Part shown: positions 17,173-27,762 of the stretch, one piece after another
How the letters are laid out: each line of letters starts with the position of its first letter
Position numbering within the stretch: the stretch's first letter is position 1
From: Gammaproteobacteria bacterium
GTDB lineage: Bacteria; Pseudomonadota; Gammaproteobacteria; Methylococcales; Methylomonadaceae
NCBI GenBank assembly: GCA_016874115.1
Contig: VGVA01000010.1
Span: forward strand, 1 to 38,119
Direction: 5' to 3'
DNA: 38,119 nt
Made by a program: the position numbers and the translations under genes
The notes under the pieces: model-generated
What the model saw: the letters and a program-made list of their open reading frames with translations, nothing else
Told to the model about the DNA's origin: nothing
Database searches by the model: none

Positions 17173-18717
17173 TTACACATCCCCCTTCTGCGGATGCCGC
17201 CGTTGATCGGGTGATAACAACTTATTCACCGCATTGATATAGGCCTTGGCGGAGGCAATAACGATGTCGGTGTCCGCGCCCAAGCCGTTGACGATGCGTC
17301 CTGTCTTTTCAAGACGGACGGTGACTTCGCCCTGGGAATCGGTGCCGTTGGTGATGTTGTTGACGGAATACAGAGCCAACACGCTATCCGACTGCACCAG
17401 TTTTTCGATGGCTTTCAGGCTGGCGTCGACCGCGCCGCCGCCTTGGGCGTTACCGGTGACTTCCTTGTTGTCGATGCGCAGGGTAACCGAAGCATCCGGT
17501 ACTTCGCCGGTTTCCGAGCAGACTTTCAAGGCGATGAGCTTAATATGCTCGTCCTCGGCTTCAAAACCGACTTCCGAGATTAATGCCTGCAAGTCTTCGT
17601 CGAAGATGTCGTGTTTTTTGTCGGCCAATTGCTTGAAGCGGGCGAAGGCTTCGTTCAGTTCTGCTTCCGATGGGAATTCAACGCCCAATTCCGCCATGCG
17701 GCTTTTGAAGGCGTTGCGCCCGGAATGCTTGCCCAACACCATCCGGTTGGCGCTCCAGCCCACGTCTTCCGCCCGCATGATTTCATAAGTCTCGCGGTTT
17801 TTTAACACGCCGTCCTGGTGGATGCCGGATTCGTGCGCGAAGGCGTTCGCGCCGACGATGGCCTTGTTGGGCTGCACCGGAAAGCCGGTAATACTTGACA
17901 CCAACTTTGAGCAGGTCAAGATTTCTCGGGTGTCGATGCGCGTTTGGCAAGGAAATACATCATGTCGCGTCCGTACTGTCATCACGACTTCTTCGAGCGA
18001 GGCATTGCCCGCGCGTTCGCCCAAGCCATTAATGGTGCACTCCACTTGTCGCGCACCGTTCAATACGGCGGATAAGGAATTTGCCACCGCCAAACCTAAA
18101 TCGTTATGGCAATGCACGGAAAAGATGGCTTTATCGGAATTGGGAATGCGCTTGATTAAATTGGCGATGGTCGCGCCGAACTGATGCGGCAGGCTGTAAC
18201 CCACAGTATCGGGGATATTTAAGGTCTTCGCGCCCGCATCAATCACGGCTTCCAAAATCCGGCACAAGAAATCCTCTTCAGAACGGCCTGCATCTTCGGG
18301 CGAGAATTCCACATCATCGGTAAATTGCCGTGCCCGTTTGACTGCTTTTACTGCGTGTTCAACCACCTGATCCGGTGTCATCCGCAATTTCATCTGCATG
18401 TGGATGGGCGAGGTGGCGATAAAGGTGTGGATGCGCGATCGCGCCGCGCCTTTCAAAGCCGCGCCCGCCTGGTCTATGTCCCTGTCCAACGCCCGCGCCA
18501 AACCGCACACGGTGCTGTCTTTGATGCAATTAGCGACTGCTTGCACGGATTCGAAATCGCCGGGGCTGGCAGCAGGAAAGCCTGCTTCAATCACGTCCAC
18601 CCGAAGTTTTTCCAAGGCTTTGGCAATGCGGACTTTTTCATCCCGAGTCATGGATGCGCCCGGACTCTGCTCACCATCCCTTAAAGTGGTGTCAAAAATA
18701 ATCAACTGGTCTTTCAT
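17173..18717 (-). CDS. leuA: 2-isopropylmalate synthase
   Basis: A 514-residue enzyme of leucine biosynthesis that condenses acetyl-CoA with 2-oxoisovalerate. The N-terminal TIM barrel opens with [16 protein letters not shown] (substrate and metal site) and carries the second family signature in NIPDTVGYS and [15 protein letters not shown] (metal-binding HxH). The C-terminal ~130 residues form the LeuA regulatory domain, where leucine feedback acts. GGAGAAACC directly precedes the ATG. It lies downstream of pssA on the same strand, separated by 230 bases, matching the ilv-pssA-leuA order of many proteobacteria. Confidence 0.96.
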   Translation of the reverse strand: MKDQLIIFDTTLRDGEQSPGASMTRDEKVRIAKALEKLRVDVIEAGFPAASPGDFESVQAVANCIKDSTVCGLARALDRDIDQAGAALKGAARSRIHTFIATSPIHMQMKLRMTPDQVVEHAVKAVKRARQFTDDVEFSPEDAGRSEEDFLCRILEAVIDAGAKTLNIPDTVGYSLPHQFGATIANLIKRIPNSDKAIFSVHCHNDLGLAVANSLSAVLNGARQVECTINGLGERAGNASLEEVVMTVRTRHDVFPCQTRIDTREILTCSKLVSSITGFPVQPNKAIVGANAFAHESGIHQDGVLKNRETYEIMRAEDVGWSANRMVLGKHSGRNAFKSRMAELGVEFPSEAELNEAFARFKQLADKKHDIFDEDLQALISEVGFEAEDEHIKLIALKVCSETGEVPDASVTLRIDNKEVTGNAQGGGAVDASLKAIEKLVQSDSVLALYSVNNITNGTDSQGEVTVRLEKTGRIVNGLGADTDIVIASAKAYINAVNKLLSPDQRRHPQKGDV

Positions 18718-18947
18718 GGTTTCTCCATTAATGGATAGACGTTAAACTGCTCTCAGCAAGCAGCCGAAAAAGGGTTAGGATTTTTTGGAAAAAAGATTCT
18801 GTGCCCCTTAGGGCAGCAGGACTAAGAGCAGAGGGCGCAGGTAAATACCAAGCCGCAGAGTAAGTGCGCTACGGCTTTCGATTAAATGCTGATGTTTGCT
18901 GGAAGGAATAAACATAGCTAAAACTATAACTTAGAACGCATTAATGC

Positions 18948-19703
18948 TCAAGCAGAATCTGCGCTTTTACGTTCTTGCAAACGTTTTTTGCGTATTAATA
19001 GCGTTACCAACGGCCCGGAAATGGCGTAACACAAAGCTAATAAAAAGAGCATGGTTTCCGGTGTTGCCATGATAAATGCAATCGCCAGCATGACCGAAAT
19101 TGCCACGATGAAAGGAACTTTGCCATGTAGGTTAATTTCTTTAAAGCTGTAATAACGGAAATTGCTGACCATTAATAAGCCGGTACAGATCGTTAATACT
19201 ACAGTCGGATATTTCAGCATAGCAGCGTCATAGCCGTGATGGATCGATATCCAGATAAAACCGGCGATAATAGCCGCTGCCGCCGGGCTGGCTAAGCCCT
19301 GAAAATATCTTCTATCCGCTGTGCCGACCTGAGTATTGAAACGCGCCAGCCTCAAGGCTCCGCCCGCCATGTGGACGAATGCCGCGAACAAACCTAATTT
19401 GCCCAATCCGGTAAACGCCCACAGATACATCACCAAAGCAGGCGCCACTGCAAAAGAAGTCATATCGGACAAGCTGTCGTACTGAACGCCGAATTCGCTT
19501 TGCGTATTGGTCAGGCGCGCTACCCGGCCATCCAGGCCATCCAGAATCATGGCGACAAAAATAGCAATAACAGCGGTTTCAAAACGTCCGCCGATAGCGG
19601 AAATAATGGCGTAAAATCCGGCAAATAACGCGCCAGTCGTAAATAAATTCGGCAGCAGGTAAATGCCGCGGCGGCGGATGGAGCGTTTTTCAGGTTTTTT
19701 CAT
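18948..19703 (-). CDS. pssA: CDP-diacylglycerol--serine O-phosphatidyltransferase
   Basis: A 251-residue integral membrane enzyme that makes phosphatidylserine, the precursor of phosphatidylethanolamine. The CDP-alcohol phosphatidyltransferase motif is present as DGLDGRVARL followed by GVQYDSLSD (residues ~55-80), with all three catalytic aspartates. About six to eight membrane helices follow, with a basic C-terminus. The ATG is part of CATTAATG and lacks an obvious ribosome-binding site. It has the usual position between the ilv genes and leuA, except that the PPi-phosphofructokinase gene intervenes on the ilv side. Confidence 0.94.
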   Translation of the reverse strand: MKKPEKRSIRRRGIYLLPNLFTTGALFAGFYAIISAIGGRFETAVIAIFVAMILDGLDGRVARLTNTQSEFGVQYDSLSDMTSFAVAPALVMYLWAFTGLGKLGLFAAFVHMAGGALRLARFNTQVGTADRRYFQGLASPAAAAIIAGFIWISIHHGYDAAMLKYPTVVLTICTGLLMVSNFRYYSFKEINLHGKVPFIVAISVMLAIAFIMATPETMLFLLALCYAISGPLVTLLIRKKRLQERKSADSA

Positions 19704-20016
19704 TAATGAATAAATTAATAAGTATTATTAATATAGATTATACAACGAGCTATTAAATCATACTCATGTTTAAAAAATGTTACTGCTGATGATGGGCAAT
19801 TAATGAAATTTCATTCGGAATCAATTTCGATTTTAGGTTCAGCGCCACCGTGGATAGAGTCAACAGGAATATTCCCAGCAAAAATTCTGTAGTGCTGTGA
19901 TAAATTATTTCATACAATAAAAAGTTAATTGACAGCAAATATTGTATTGATTTGAGTAAACTTAATCGAACAAGAGGCTGTTATTCAATATTATTAACCT
20001 CAGATAAAACATCATT
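19704..20016. other. AT-rich divergent intergenic region
   Basis: This 313-base spacer between the divergent pssA and pfp genes is AT-rich and carries four ATTAAT copies (near 19704, 19715, 19726 and 19799). It probably contains both promoters, but no element was clear enough to assign. No gene is visible. Confidence 0.6.
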
Positions 20017-21246
20017 ATGAATAAACCAAAAAAAGTCGCAATCCTGACTGCAGGCGGTTTAGCGCCCTGCCTTAACTCCGCCATCGGCAGTCTAATCGAA
20101 CGTTACAACGAAATCGACCCAAGTATCGAAATAATTTGCTACCGCAGTGGCTACAAAGGTTTATTGGCGGGCGATTCTTACAAAGTTACGGCGGAAATTC
20201 GGGAAAAAGCCGGATTGCTGCAAAAGTTCGGTGGATCGATTATCGGCAACAGCCGGGTGAAGCTGACCAACGTCAAAGACTGCCTGAAACGCGGCTTGGT
20301 GAAAGAAGGCGAAGATCCGCAGAAAGTTGCAGCAGACCAACTGGTTAAAGACGGCGTGGATATCCTGCACACCATCGGCGGCGATGACACCAATACCGCT
20401 GCGGCGGATTTAGCGGCTTTTTTGGCGAAAAACGACTACGGTCTGACTGTAATCGGTTTGCCCAAAACCGTGGATAACGACGTTTTCCCGATTAGACAAT
20501 CTCTTGGCGCCTGGACGGCGGCAGAACAAGGCGCGCGATACTTCTGGAACGTGGTTGCCGAAAACAACGCCAATCCGCGTATGTTAATCGTGCATGAAGT
20601 GATGGGCCGTAGCTGCGGCTGGCTGACTGCGGCAACCGCAGTGGAATACCGCAAATTGCTGGATCGCGCCGAATGGCTGCCGGAACTGGGTTTAAGCCGC
20701 GAAAGCTATGAAGTCCACGGCATTTTCATCCCGGAAATGGCGATTGACATCGAAGCCGAAGCCAAACGCTTGCGCGCCGTGATGGATAAGGTCGATTGCG
20801 TCAACCTGTTCGTTTCCGAAGGAGCGGGCGTGGAATCCATCGTTGCGGAAATGCAGGCCAAAGGCCAAGAAGTACCGCGCGATGCTTTCGGTCACGTCAA
20901 ATTGGATGCAGTTAATCCCGGTAAATGGTTTGGCGAGCAATTCGCACAAATGTTGGGTGCCGAAAAGACATTGGTGCAAAAATCCGGTTATTTCTCCCGC
21001 GCGGCGGCAGCAAATGCCGAAGATATTCGATTAATCAAATCCTGCGCGGATTTGGCGGTCGAATGCGCGTTCAAACGCGAATCCGGCGTAATCGGTCATG
21101 ATGAAGATCGTGGCAATGTGTTGCGCGCCATCGAGTTCCCGCGCATCAAAGGCGGTAAGCCGTTTAATATCGACCTGCCTTGGTTTGAAGAAATATTATC
21201 GGATATCGGCCAAAGTAAAGGCGCTAAAGTCGATACCAGTCATTAA
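20017..21246 (+). CDS. pfp: Pyrophosphate-dependent 6-phosphofructokinase
   Basis: A 409-residue PFK-family enzyme. The donor-site motif reads GGDDTNTAA, where ATP-dependent enzymes have GGDGS, and the active site reads PKTVDNDV rather than GTIDND. Both changes mark the PPi-dependent class. MGRSCGWLTA also fits. It reversibly phosphorylates fructose-6-phosphate with pyrophosphate; PPi-PFK is the characterised form in several gammaproteobacterial methanotrophs, where it serves glycolysis and the ribulose monophosphate cycle. No good ribosome-binding site precedes the ATG. A strong terminator follows. The gene lies, in the opposite direction, inside the otherwise conserved ilvIHC-pssA-leuA block. 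The inorganic pyrophosphatase gene, which competes for PPi, is 5 kb away. Confidence 0.93.
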   Translation: MNKPKKVAILTAGGLAPCLNSAIGSLIERYNEIDPSIEIICYRSGYKGLLAGDSYKVTAEIREKAGLLQKFGGSIIGNSRVKLTNVKDCLKRGLVKEGEDPQKVAADQLVKDGVDILHTIGGDDTNTAAADLAAFLAKNDYGLTVIGLPKTVDNDVFPIRQSLGAWTAAEQGARYFWNVVAENNANPRMLIVHEVMGRSCGWLTAATAVEYRKLLDRAEWLPELGLSRESYEVHGIFIPEMAIDIEAEAKRLRAVMDKVDCVNLFVSEGAGVESIVAEMQAKGQEVPRDAFGHVKLDAVNPGKWFGEQFAQMLGAEKTLVQKSGYFSRAAAANAEDIRLIKSCADLAVECAFKRESGVIGHDEDRGNVLRAIEFPRIKGGKPFNIDLPWFEEILSDIGQSKGAKVDTSH

Positions 21247-21273
21247 TTAAATTTTCTGCAACAACCAGAAACA

Positions 21274-21299
21274 AAAAAGCCCGTTAATACGGGCTTTTT
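21274..21299. terminator. Bidirectional Rho-independent terminator, pfp/ilvC
   Basis: AAAAAGCCCGT at 21274-21284 and ACGGGCTTTTT at 21289-21299 form an 11-pair stem with a TAAT loop. The A-tract and T-tract make it functional in both directions, so it can end pfp and also ilvC. Confidence 0.92.
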
Positions 21300-21337
21300 C
21301 ATTTAATCTAACCTATCTCAGAATTTACAATTAACCC

Positions 21338-21388
21338 GTTCTCTGAGTCCTTCGACTATGCTCAGGAGAGCCTTTTCGAAGTACGAAC
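21338..21388. repeat. Degenerate REP-like palindrome between pfp and ilvC
   Basis: Nested inverted repeats, GTTC (21338) with GAAC (21385) and CTGAG (21343) with CTCAG (21361), plus CTTCGA/TCGAAG, form an imperfect palindrome. The core CCTTCGACTATGCTCAGGA belongs to the same broad class as the 17.1-kb element, the 'CTTCGAC...GCTCAG' palindromes common in proteobacterial spacers. Both lie between convergent genes. Confidence 0.5.
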
Positions 21389-21418
21389 ACTTTAAAATCT
21401 GATGATTTACAAAAAATT

Positions 21419-22453
<1,035 letters not shown>

Positions 22454-22519
22454 TTAATAATTAATAATATTTTGTTCGAGTTTAGTTAACTGGATTAATG
22501 TCGTAATTTTTCAGTAACC

Positions 22520-23011
22520 CTATAGATGCAACCCTTTTTCCCCTCGACTGATCCCCGTCGCCCCCGAGCGCACGACTTCAATAATGCTGTCTCTATCAAT
22601 TGCCGCGATAAAAGCGTCCAGTTTTTCCGACGGGCCGGTCAGTTCGATGACATAAGTGGTTGGCGTGATGTCCAGTATCCGGCCACGGAAGATGTCGGCC
22701 ATGCTGCGGATTTCCTCGCGGTTGATTTCCGTGGTTTTGACTTTAATGAGCATTAACTCGCGCTCGATGTGGGCGGATTCGGCCAAGTCGATCAGTTTGA
22801 CCACATCAATCAGCTTATTCAATTGCTTGGTGATTTGCTCGATGATCTGGTCGCTGCCGGTTGTTACCAAGGTCATGCGCGACAGGCTGGGGTCTTCGGT
22901 CGGTGCGACGGTCAAGGATTCGATGTTGTAGCCACGCGCCGAAAACAGGCCGGCCACCCGCGACAACGCACCGGATTCGTTTTCCATTAATATTGAGATG
23001 ATGTGCCGCAT
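22520..23011 (-). CDS. ilvH: Acetolactate synthase small (regulatory) subunit
   Basis: A 163-residue subunit with the N-terminal ACT domain opening [30 protein letters not shown], whose glycine-rich loop binds valine for feedback inhibition, and the ALS small-subunit C-terminal domain. It activates and regulates the catalytic subunit. Its ATG overlaps the stop codon of ilvI by one base (TAATG), so translation is coupled and the subunits are made together. Confidence 0.96.
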   Translation of the reverse strand: MRHIISILMENESGALSRVAGLFSARGYNIESLTVAPTEDPSLSRMTLVTTGSDQIIEQITKQLNKLIDVVKLIDLAESAHIERELMLIKVKTTEINREEIRSMADIFRGRILDITPTTYVIELTGPSEKLDAFIAAIDRDSIIEVVRSGATGISRGEKGLHL

Positions 23012-24747
23012 TATGCCAACTCCGTGTCGGTATTGATGCCGGGCGCAACGCGCAGTTTCATGTCGTGGTGCGCCTTGCCGGCTTCGATCATCGGGAACAC
23101 GTTTTCGGTTTGGTCGGTGATGATGTCCAAAAACACCGTGCGGTCTTTCAGGGCGAAGGCTTTTTCCAGTGTCGGCCTGACTTCGTCCGGCTTATCAATT
23201 CGCATCCCGACATGGCCGTAAGCTTCCGCCAATTTGACGAAATCCGGTATGGTGTCGAGGTATGAATGCGAATAACGGCTTTCGTAGGAAAACTCCTGCC
23301 ATTGCCGCACCATGCCCATGTAACGATTATTCAAGTTAATGATTTTAAGCGGTGTTTTATATTGCAGAGCAGTGGAAAGCTCCTGGATGCACATCTGGAT
23401 GCTGGCCTCGCCAGTGACACAAGCGACATCGGCATCAGGATGCGCCAGCTTAACGCCAATGGCGGCAGGCAGACCAAACCCCATCGTGCCCAATCCGCCC
23501 GAATTAATCCAGCGGCGCGGCTTGTCGAATTTATAATACTGCGCTGCCCACATTTGATGCTGGCCGACGTCGGATGTTACGAAGGCCTCACCCTTGGTAA
23601 CTTCATACAGCTGTTCGATGACGAATTGCGGTTTGATTAACTGGCTGTCGTGGTCGTAGCTCAGGCAATCCAGGTTTTGCCATTGTTTGATTTGTTGCCA
23701 CCAGGCTTCCAATGCTTTTTTATTGGGTTCTTTTTTGCTTTCTTTAAGCAATTCGATCATCTGTTCCAGCACCGGTTTTACTTCGCCGACGATCGGTACA
23801 TCTACCTTCACGGTTTTGGATATCGAAGCCGGATCAATGTCAATGTGGATAATCTTGGCGTACGGGCAAAACTGGTCGAGCTTGCCGGTAACCCTATCAT
23901 CAAAGCGCGCACCGACGGCGATAATCAAGTCGCTTTCGTGCATGCCCATGTTGGCTTCGTAAGTGCCGTGCATACCCAACATGCCGATGAATTGCTTATC
24001 CGTGGCGGGAAATGCGCCCAAGCCCATTAGGGTATTGGTGACGGGATAGCCCAAAAGTCGGCTGAGTTCGGTTAATTCCTTGCTGGCTTCGCCCAATACC
24101 ACGCCACCGCCGGAATAAATCATCGGGCGTTCGGCTTCCAACAGCAAATCGACCGCCTTCTTGATCTGGCCTTTATGCCCGGTAGTAGCTGGATTATACG
24201 AACGAATGTGAACCTTTTTCGGATATTTATACGGTACTTTAATGCGCGGGTCGGTGATGTCTTTGGGAATATCGACCACAACGGGGCCGGGGCGTCCGCT
24301 TGACGCTACGTAAAATGCTTTTTTGATGGTTTCCGCAATCAGACTAACATCTTTAACCAGAAAGTTATGCTTAACGCAGGGACGGCTGATGCCAACCATG
24401 TCGACTTCCTGGAAGGCGTCGCTGCCGATGACCGGCGAAGGCACCTGGCCGGAAAGGACGACCATGGGAATGGAATCCATGTAAGCGGTGGCGATGCCGG
24501 TAATGGCATTGGTCGCGCCGGGACCTGAGGTGACCAGCACCACGCCGGGTTTGCCGGTGGATCGGGCGTAACCGTCGGCGGCATGGGTTGCGCCTTGCTC
24601 GTGCCGCACCAAAATATGCTTGACCGCCTCCTGCTTAAACAGGGCGTCATAAATGTGCAACACCGCCCCGCCGGGATAACCGAATATGTATTCGACACCT
24701 TCGTCTTTTAGGCTTTGTATGAGAATGTCTGCGCCGCTTAGCTCCAC
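23011..24747 (-). CDS. ilvI: Acetolactate synthase large (catalytic) subunit
   Basis: A 578-residue thiamine-diphosphate and FAD enzyme forming acetolactate from two pyruvates, the first shared step of branched-chain amino acid synthesis. Landmarks are the catalytic glutamate in [16 protein letters not shown], the quinone-like [15 protein letters not shown] block and the ThDP/Mg2+ motif from TGEASIQM to [13 protein letters not shown]. Glu stands where many homologues have Asp in GDG; proteobacterial relatives are known with Glu there. The start is GTG, preceded by GAGG six bases upstream. It heads the ilvI-ilvH-ilvC run. The leader contains the palindrome GCCATTAATGGC at 24801-24812 and no evident attenuator peptide. 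Confidence 0.96.
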   Translation of the reverse strand: MELSGADILIQSLKDEGVEYIFGYPGGAVLHIYDALFKQEAVKHILVRHEQGATHAADGYARSTGKPGVVLVTSGPGATNAITGIATAYMDSIPMVVLSGQVPSPVIGSDAFQEVDMVGISRPCVKHNFLVKDVSLIAETIKKAFYVASSGRPGPVVVDIPKDITDPRIKVPYKYPKKVHIRSYNPATTGHKGQIKKAVDLLLEAERPMIYSGGGVVLGEASKELTELSRLLGYPVTNTLMGLGAFPATDKQFIGMLGMHGTYEANMGMHESDLIIAVGARFDDRVTGKLDQFCPYAKIIHIDIDPASISKTVKVDVPIVGEVKPVLEQMIELLKESKKEPNKKALEAWWQQIKQWQNLDCLSYDHDSQLIKPQFVIEQLYEVTKGEAFVTSDVGQHQMWAAQYYKFDKPRRWINSGGLGTMGFGLPAAIGVKLAHPDADVACVTGEASIQMCIQELSTALQYKTPLKIINLNNRYMGMVRQWQEFSYESRYSHSYLDTIPDFVKLAEAYGHVGMRIDKPDEVRPTLEKAFALKDRTVFLDIITDQTENVFPMIEAGKAHHDMKLRVAPGINTDTELA

Positions 24748-24891
24748 GTTTGCCTCAACTAAATCTGGTTTGGATTTTTGTTTATTAATGAAGTTGTAGG
24801 GCCATTAATGGCTGATTTTGCCTAAATTAATGGGTACGTAACTGAATATTGTACTATTTTTCAGATGAAATTAATAATGATAACTGGCTTC

Positions 24892-25707
24892 TTAACTTAA
24901 AAAAACAATTTCATAACCGGAAAATTTCCTGATATTGATTACGCCGCTATCGAGCAGCAAGTATTGCCCTTTAATACCCTCCAAAACGCCCTCAACGATG
25001 GGATTAACATCCAAGTTAAACGATTTCAGTTTGTCTGGATAACGCATGGCTGGATAATTAATGCTAATCAAATCGGCATTGGGCAATAATGTAAAAGAAT
25101 TGTCGCCGAATTGCTTGCTGACGCTGGTCAATTCAGTTTGGCAGACTGCCAGTAGTTCGTCGCGTTGTTGTTTAAGGTCAATGGGCGTTACCTTGTGTTT
25201 CAGCATTTGCTGCCAACTGGTTTTGTCACTGATATGCTGAGCGATGATGACTTCAAGCAAACCGGAAATGTGTCTGGATTGCGCTTTAATAATCGCCAAC
25301 GCCTGTACTGCGCCTTGATCTATCCAGCGGGTTGGGATTTGGTTTTGCCGGGTAATGCCGACTTTAATGCCGCTGGAGTTGGCTAGATAGACGTAGTGAT
25401 CTTGCAAGCAGTGTGTTTCCGCCCAGGCCGGTTCCCGGCAAGTGCCATGCGCGTAATGGCAGGTTTCCGGTTTCATAATACACAAATCGCAACGCGCCAA
25501 GCGTGCGAAACATGGGTAACAATAGCCCTGATTAAAGCTTTTTTTGGTAAGTTTTCCGCAGTGGATACACGTAATTTTACCGGTGAAAGTCAGCTTAATA
25601 CGCTTTCCCAGATAGGGATTAAGCGCGATTACCTGTTCGCCTAACAGTAATTCGTACTGTACGGGTTGTTCAAGCCGTACCTGCATTTTGGAAAGTTGGC
25701 CTTGCAC
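24892..25707 (-). CDS. DUF2797 domain-containing protein
   Basis: A 271-residue protein that fits the DUF2797 family. A zinc-binding region at ~45-95 contains several CxxC pairs (CIHCGK, CYPC, CDLC) and histidines. The middle has VYLANSSGIKVGITRQNQIPTRWIDQGA, reminiscent of a GIY-YIG-like strand pattern, so nucleic-acid interaction is possible. No function is established. The first codon is GTG at 25707. An ATG seven codons later is an alternative, and neither has a good ribosome-binding site. It is transcribed away from ppa. Confidence 0.8.
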   Translation of the reverse strand: MQGQLSKMQVRLEQPVQYELLLGEQVIALNPYLGKRIKLTFTGKITCIHCGKLTKKSFNQGYCYPCFARLARCDLCIMKPETCHYAHGTCREPAWAETHCLQDHYVYLANSSGIKVGITRQNQIPTRWIDQGAVQALAIIKAQSRHISGLLEVIIAQHISDKTSWQQMLKHKVTPIDLKQQRDELLAVCQTELTSVSKQFGDNSFTLLPNADLISINYPAMRYPDKLKSFNLDVNPIVEGVLEGIKGQYLLLDSGVINIRKFSGYEIVFLS

Positions 25708-25807
25708 TTAAACGCTCTTTAACGAAAGCTATTGTTATAATGCTGCCATTGTACTTGCCAACACAAATGTGCTCCAGTTATGAACATTAATAAACCAGCG
25801 CGCCACT

Positions 25808-25859
25808 ATTTTTCGCGAAAGCTGAAATGGGGTCCAATCCGATTTCAGCAGCGAAAAAT
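25808..25859. repeat. Long imperfect inverted repeat upstream of ppa
   Basis: ATTTTTCGC at 25808-25816 pairs with GCGAAAAAT at 25851-25859, and GCTGAAAT at 25821-25828 pairs with ATTTCAGC at 25842-25849. This gives 17 pairs interrupted by a four-base bulge. No T-tract follows. It may be a solitary mobile palindrome. It lies in the unusual region between the DUF2797 gene and ppa. Confidence 0.6.
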
Positions 25860-26111
25860 GACGTGGCGAGTTTGCCTTCGGCGGCCTGCGTTCGTCCCGC
25901 TACAGCCCAAAACACAAAACATCGGCTTCCGCCTTGCTTCGTATTTTGACCTTGCGCGAATGACTTGACGCCGTGTCGTATGGGCTTGCATTTTGACTAC
26001 GCACTACGCACTACGCACTACGCACTACGCTTGCGCTCCAACTCCGTCAAAACGCCCGGCCTCTACGGCTACGCAGGGGTCGTCGTACATCGCTCGGCTT
26101 CGCTCGCTTCC
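25860..26111. other. Atypical, gene-free sequence 5' of ppa
   Basis: Sequence rich in TTCG/CTTGC runs, unlike neighbouring spacers and without any ATTAAT. Open frames cross it (for example from 25780 and 25965), but their translations look random. It contains the heptanucleotide repeat noted separately. No ribosome-binding site is visible before the pyrophosphatase coding sequence, so this may be inserted or rearranged DNA that replaced the original leader. Confidence 0.4.
25996..26030 (+). repeat. Five tandem copies of ACTACGC
   Basis: A perfect run of five head-to-tail heptamers, ACTACGC, covers 35 bases. Because seven is not a multiple of three, a gain or loss of units would change the frame of any translation starting upstream (such as the in-frame ATG at 25965) and the spacing of any promoter. 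This is the form of slippage-prone contingency repeats. Confidence 0.9.
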
Positions 26112-26645
26112 ATGTGCTCCTTCAAGGATGATCTGGCAGAACTTAATGTTGTGATCGAAATTCCGGCTTTCAGCAGCCCGGTCAAATACGAAATCAACAA
26201 AGACACCGGAGCACTGACAGTTGACCGGTTTATGGGTACGGCTATGCAATATCCCACCAATTACGGATACGTGCCGAAAACGCTTTCCGGCGACGGCGAT
26301 CCGGTGGACGTGCTGGTGATTACGCCTGATCCGGTGTTAAGCGGTTGCGTCATCCGTTGCCGACCTATCGGTATTCTCAAGATGATCGATGAAGCGGGCG
26401 AGGACAGTAAAGTGCTGGCTGTGCCCGTGCAGAAATTAACGCCCTCTTACAACAGAGTGAACACCTACAAAGATATTCCTGCCGACCAGTTGGCGAAAAT
26501 ATCGCATTTCTTTAAACATTACAAAGGCTTGGAGTCTGGAAAATGGGTGATTATTGAAGGCTGGTTCGGTATTGATCAGGCTCAGGAAGAAATCAGAACC
26601 AGTATGCAACGCTACAAAGAGCTGGCGGAAAAGCCTGCGTTTTAA
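26112..26645 (+). CDS. ppa: Inorganic pyrophosphatase, family I
   Basis: From the ATG at 26112 the protein is 177 residues, the standard length of bacterial family I pyrophosphatase, which hydrolyses PPi to drive biosynthesis. Active-site blocks are intact: [48 protein letters not shown] and [13 protein letters not shown]. An in-frame ATG at 25965 would add 49 residues of implausible composition read through the heptamer repeat, so I reject that start. The first ~8 residues (MCSFKDDL) do not look like the usual N-terminus, and no ribosome-binding site precedes them, so the 5' end may be rearranged. The enzyme would compete with the PPi-dependent PFK for pyrophosphate. Confidence 0.88.
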   Translation: MCSFKDDLAELNVVIEIPAFSSPVKYEINKDTGALTVDRFMGTAMQYPTNYGYVPKTLSGDGDPVDVLVITPDPVLSGCVIRCRPIGILKMIDEAGEDSKVLAVPVQKLTPSYNRVNTYKDIPADQLAKISHFFKHYKGLESGKWVIIEGWFGIDQAQEEIRTSMQRYKELAEKPAF

Positions 26646-26682
26646 CGGCAACCGTTTGTTAATGAAGGCAGGTTATTAATCA

Positions 26683-27740
26683 TTAATGACTTTTTTCTGT
26701 TGCCGAAGGCGGTTTGGCGAAAGGTTTCGCTAACGGCTCGCCGACAAAAACTCCCTGACCGGGTTGCGCAACACTTTTCCAATAAGCTTCAAGCAAGGAA
26801 CTGCCTTTCAGGTAGTATTCCATTAATACGCCGGGATTGGGAAATTTTTCCGGAAAATTGCAAAGTTCGACCACGGCGCCATAACTGCCGGTTACGCCCG
26901 CTTTCAGCCATTCTAGTATCGACATCTGATAACTGTCGGTTAATATACCGCCCGCCGAAGTCAGATGGTCGGCAATCGCTCCGGGCAGATAGGTGTTACG
27001 GTTAAGCCTTTGCACATGCGTAACACCAGTAAAATAAAACATCACATCGTTTTGGTTCTCAATATAATTTTTTTGCAAATAATGCACGGGAAAAATCCCG
27101 GCAAACTTTGCTGCCGTTTCCGGAAAATAAACGGCGCGAGAGCTTCTGGCGTTGTCGGTGGTTTTAAGCAGGTAAGCTGAACCTTTCGGCTGTTTAAAAT
27201 CAGCGGCGACGCCGCGATTAATTAATCTGGTAGCGTCGGTATAACTGTCAGCCGCCAGCATCATGGCGGGACGCCAGCCGAAATCATCGTAAGGCCGTGT
27301 GCTGAGGGATGCAAAATACGGGTTATGGCGAGTTTCTTTACACGATGTTGCGCAAAACGCCGGGTCGAATCCGGCCGCAAACGCTGTGGTAATCGACATG
27401 CAATCGACCTTGAACGGTTTTAGCCAAGTTAATACCAAGCCTTGAACGTGGGCGGGCGTCTGTTTGTCGACCTGTTGTTTGATGATTTTAAATTGTGCGG
27501 CCGGCAAATTGTCCGCGCCGGACTTAAAATGTACGTGAATAATCTGGCCGTCGGGAATCTGGCGCTTGTTCTGGTAGTATTTGGCGATCCTCGTGCTGAA
27601 AAAATCATTGTCATTAACAATCACGGTGGCGTAAGGGCAGGGGTTGCCGCGGCCAATACCGGTTTATTTTCGGCTGCGAAGACGGCTTGTTGCGCCAGAA
27701 TCAGTAATAAAGTTAATACAATGTCCCGCCATCGGAACAT
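26683..27740 (-). CDS. TIGR03790-family exported protein, apparently frameshifted
   Basis: The long frame (26683-27624, first codon GTG) resembles the TIGR03790 family of unknown function, with VNDNDFFSTRIAKYYQNKR, a GWRPAMMLAADSY block and GVTGSYGAVVELC. It begins abruptly with no signal peptide. Upstream, another frame starts at the ATG at 27740 and encodes a clear signal peptide (VLTLLLILAQQAVFAAE), then stops at a TGA overlapping the GTG. Adding one base between about 27618 and 27650, where GGGG and GGG runs occur, would join them into one ~350-residue exported protein. I therefore annotate a single gene with a one-base frameshift, either a real mutation or a sequencing error. It lies 22 bases downstream of moaE. 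Confidence 0.65.
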
Positions 27741-27762
27741 TGTGTCCGAAGGCAACGGCGAT

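Noticed and set aside
23320-23480. Acetolactate synthase inactivated by Glu in place of Asp in the ThDP motif
   Set aside because: Functional proteobacterial homologues are known with GE in this position, so the change is not evidence of inactivity.
25780-25968. A 62-codon open frame upstream of ppa
   Set aside because: Its translation is compositionally random, runs through the inverted repeat and lacks a ribosome-binding site; more likely non-coding.
25996-26030. CRISPR-like array
   Set aside because: Units are seven bases with no spacers; it is a simple tandem repeat.
25965-26111. Extended N-terminus for pyrophosphatase
   Set aside because: The extra 49 residues derive from the heptamer repeat and neighbouring low-complexity DNA, and the enzyme from 26112 is already standard length.
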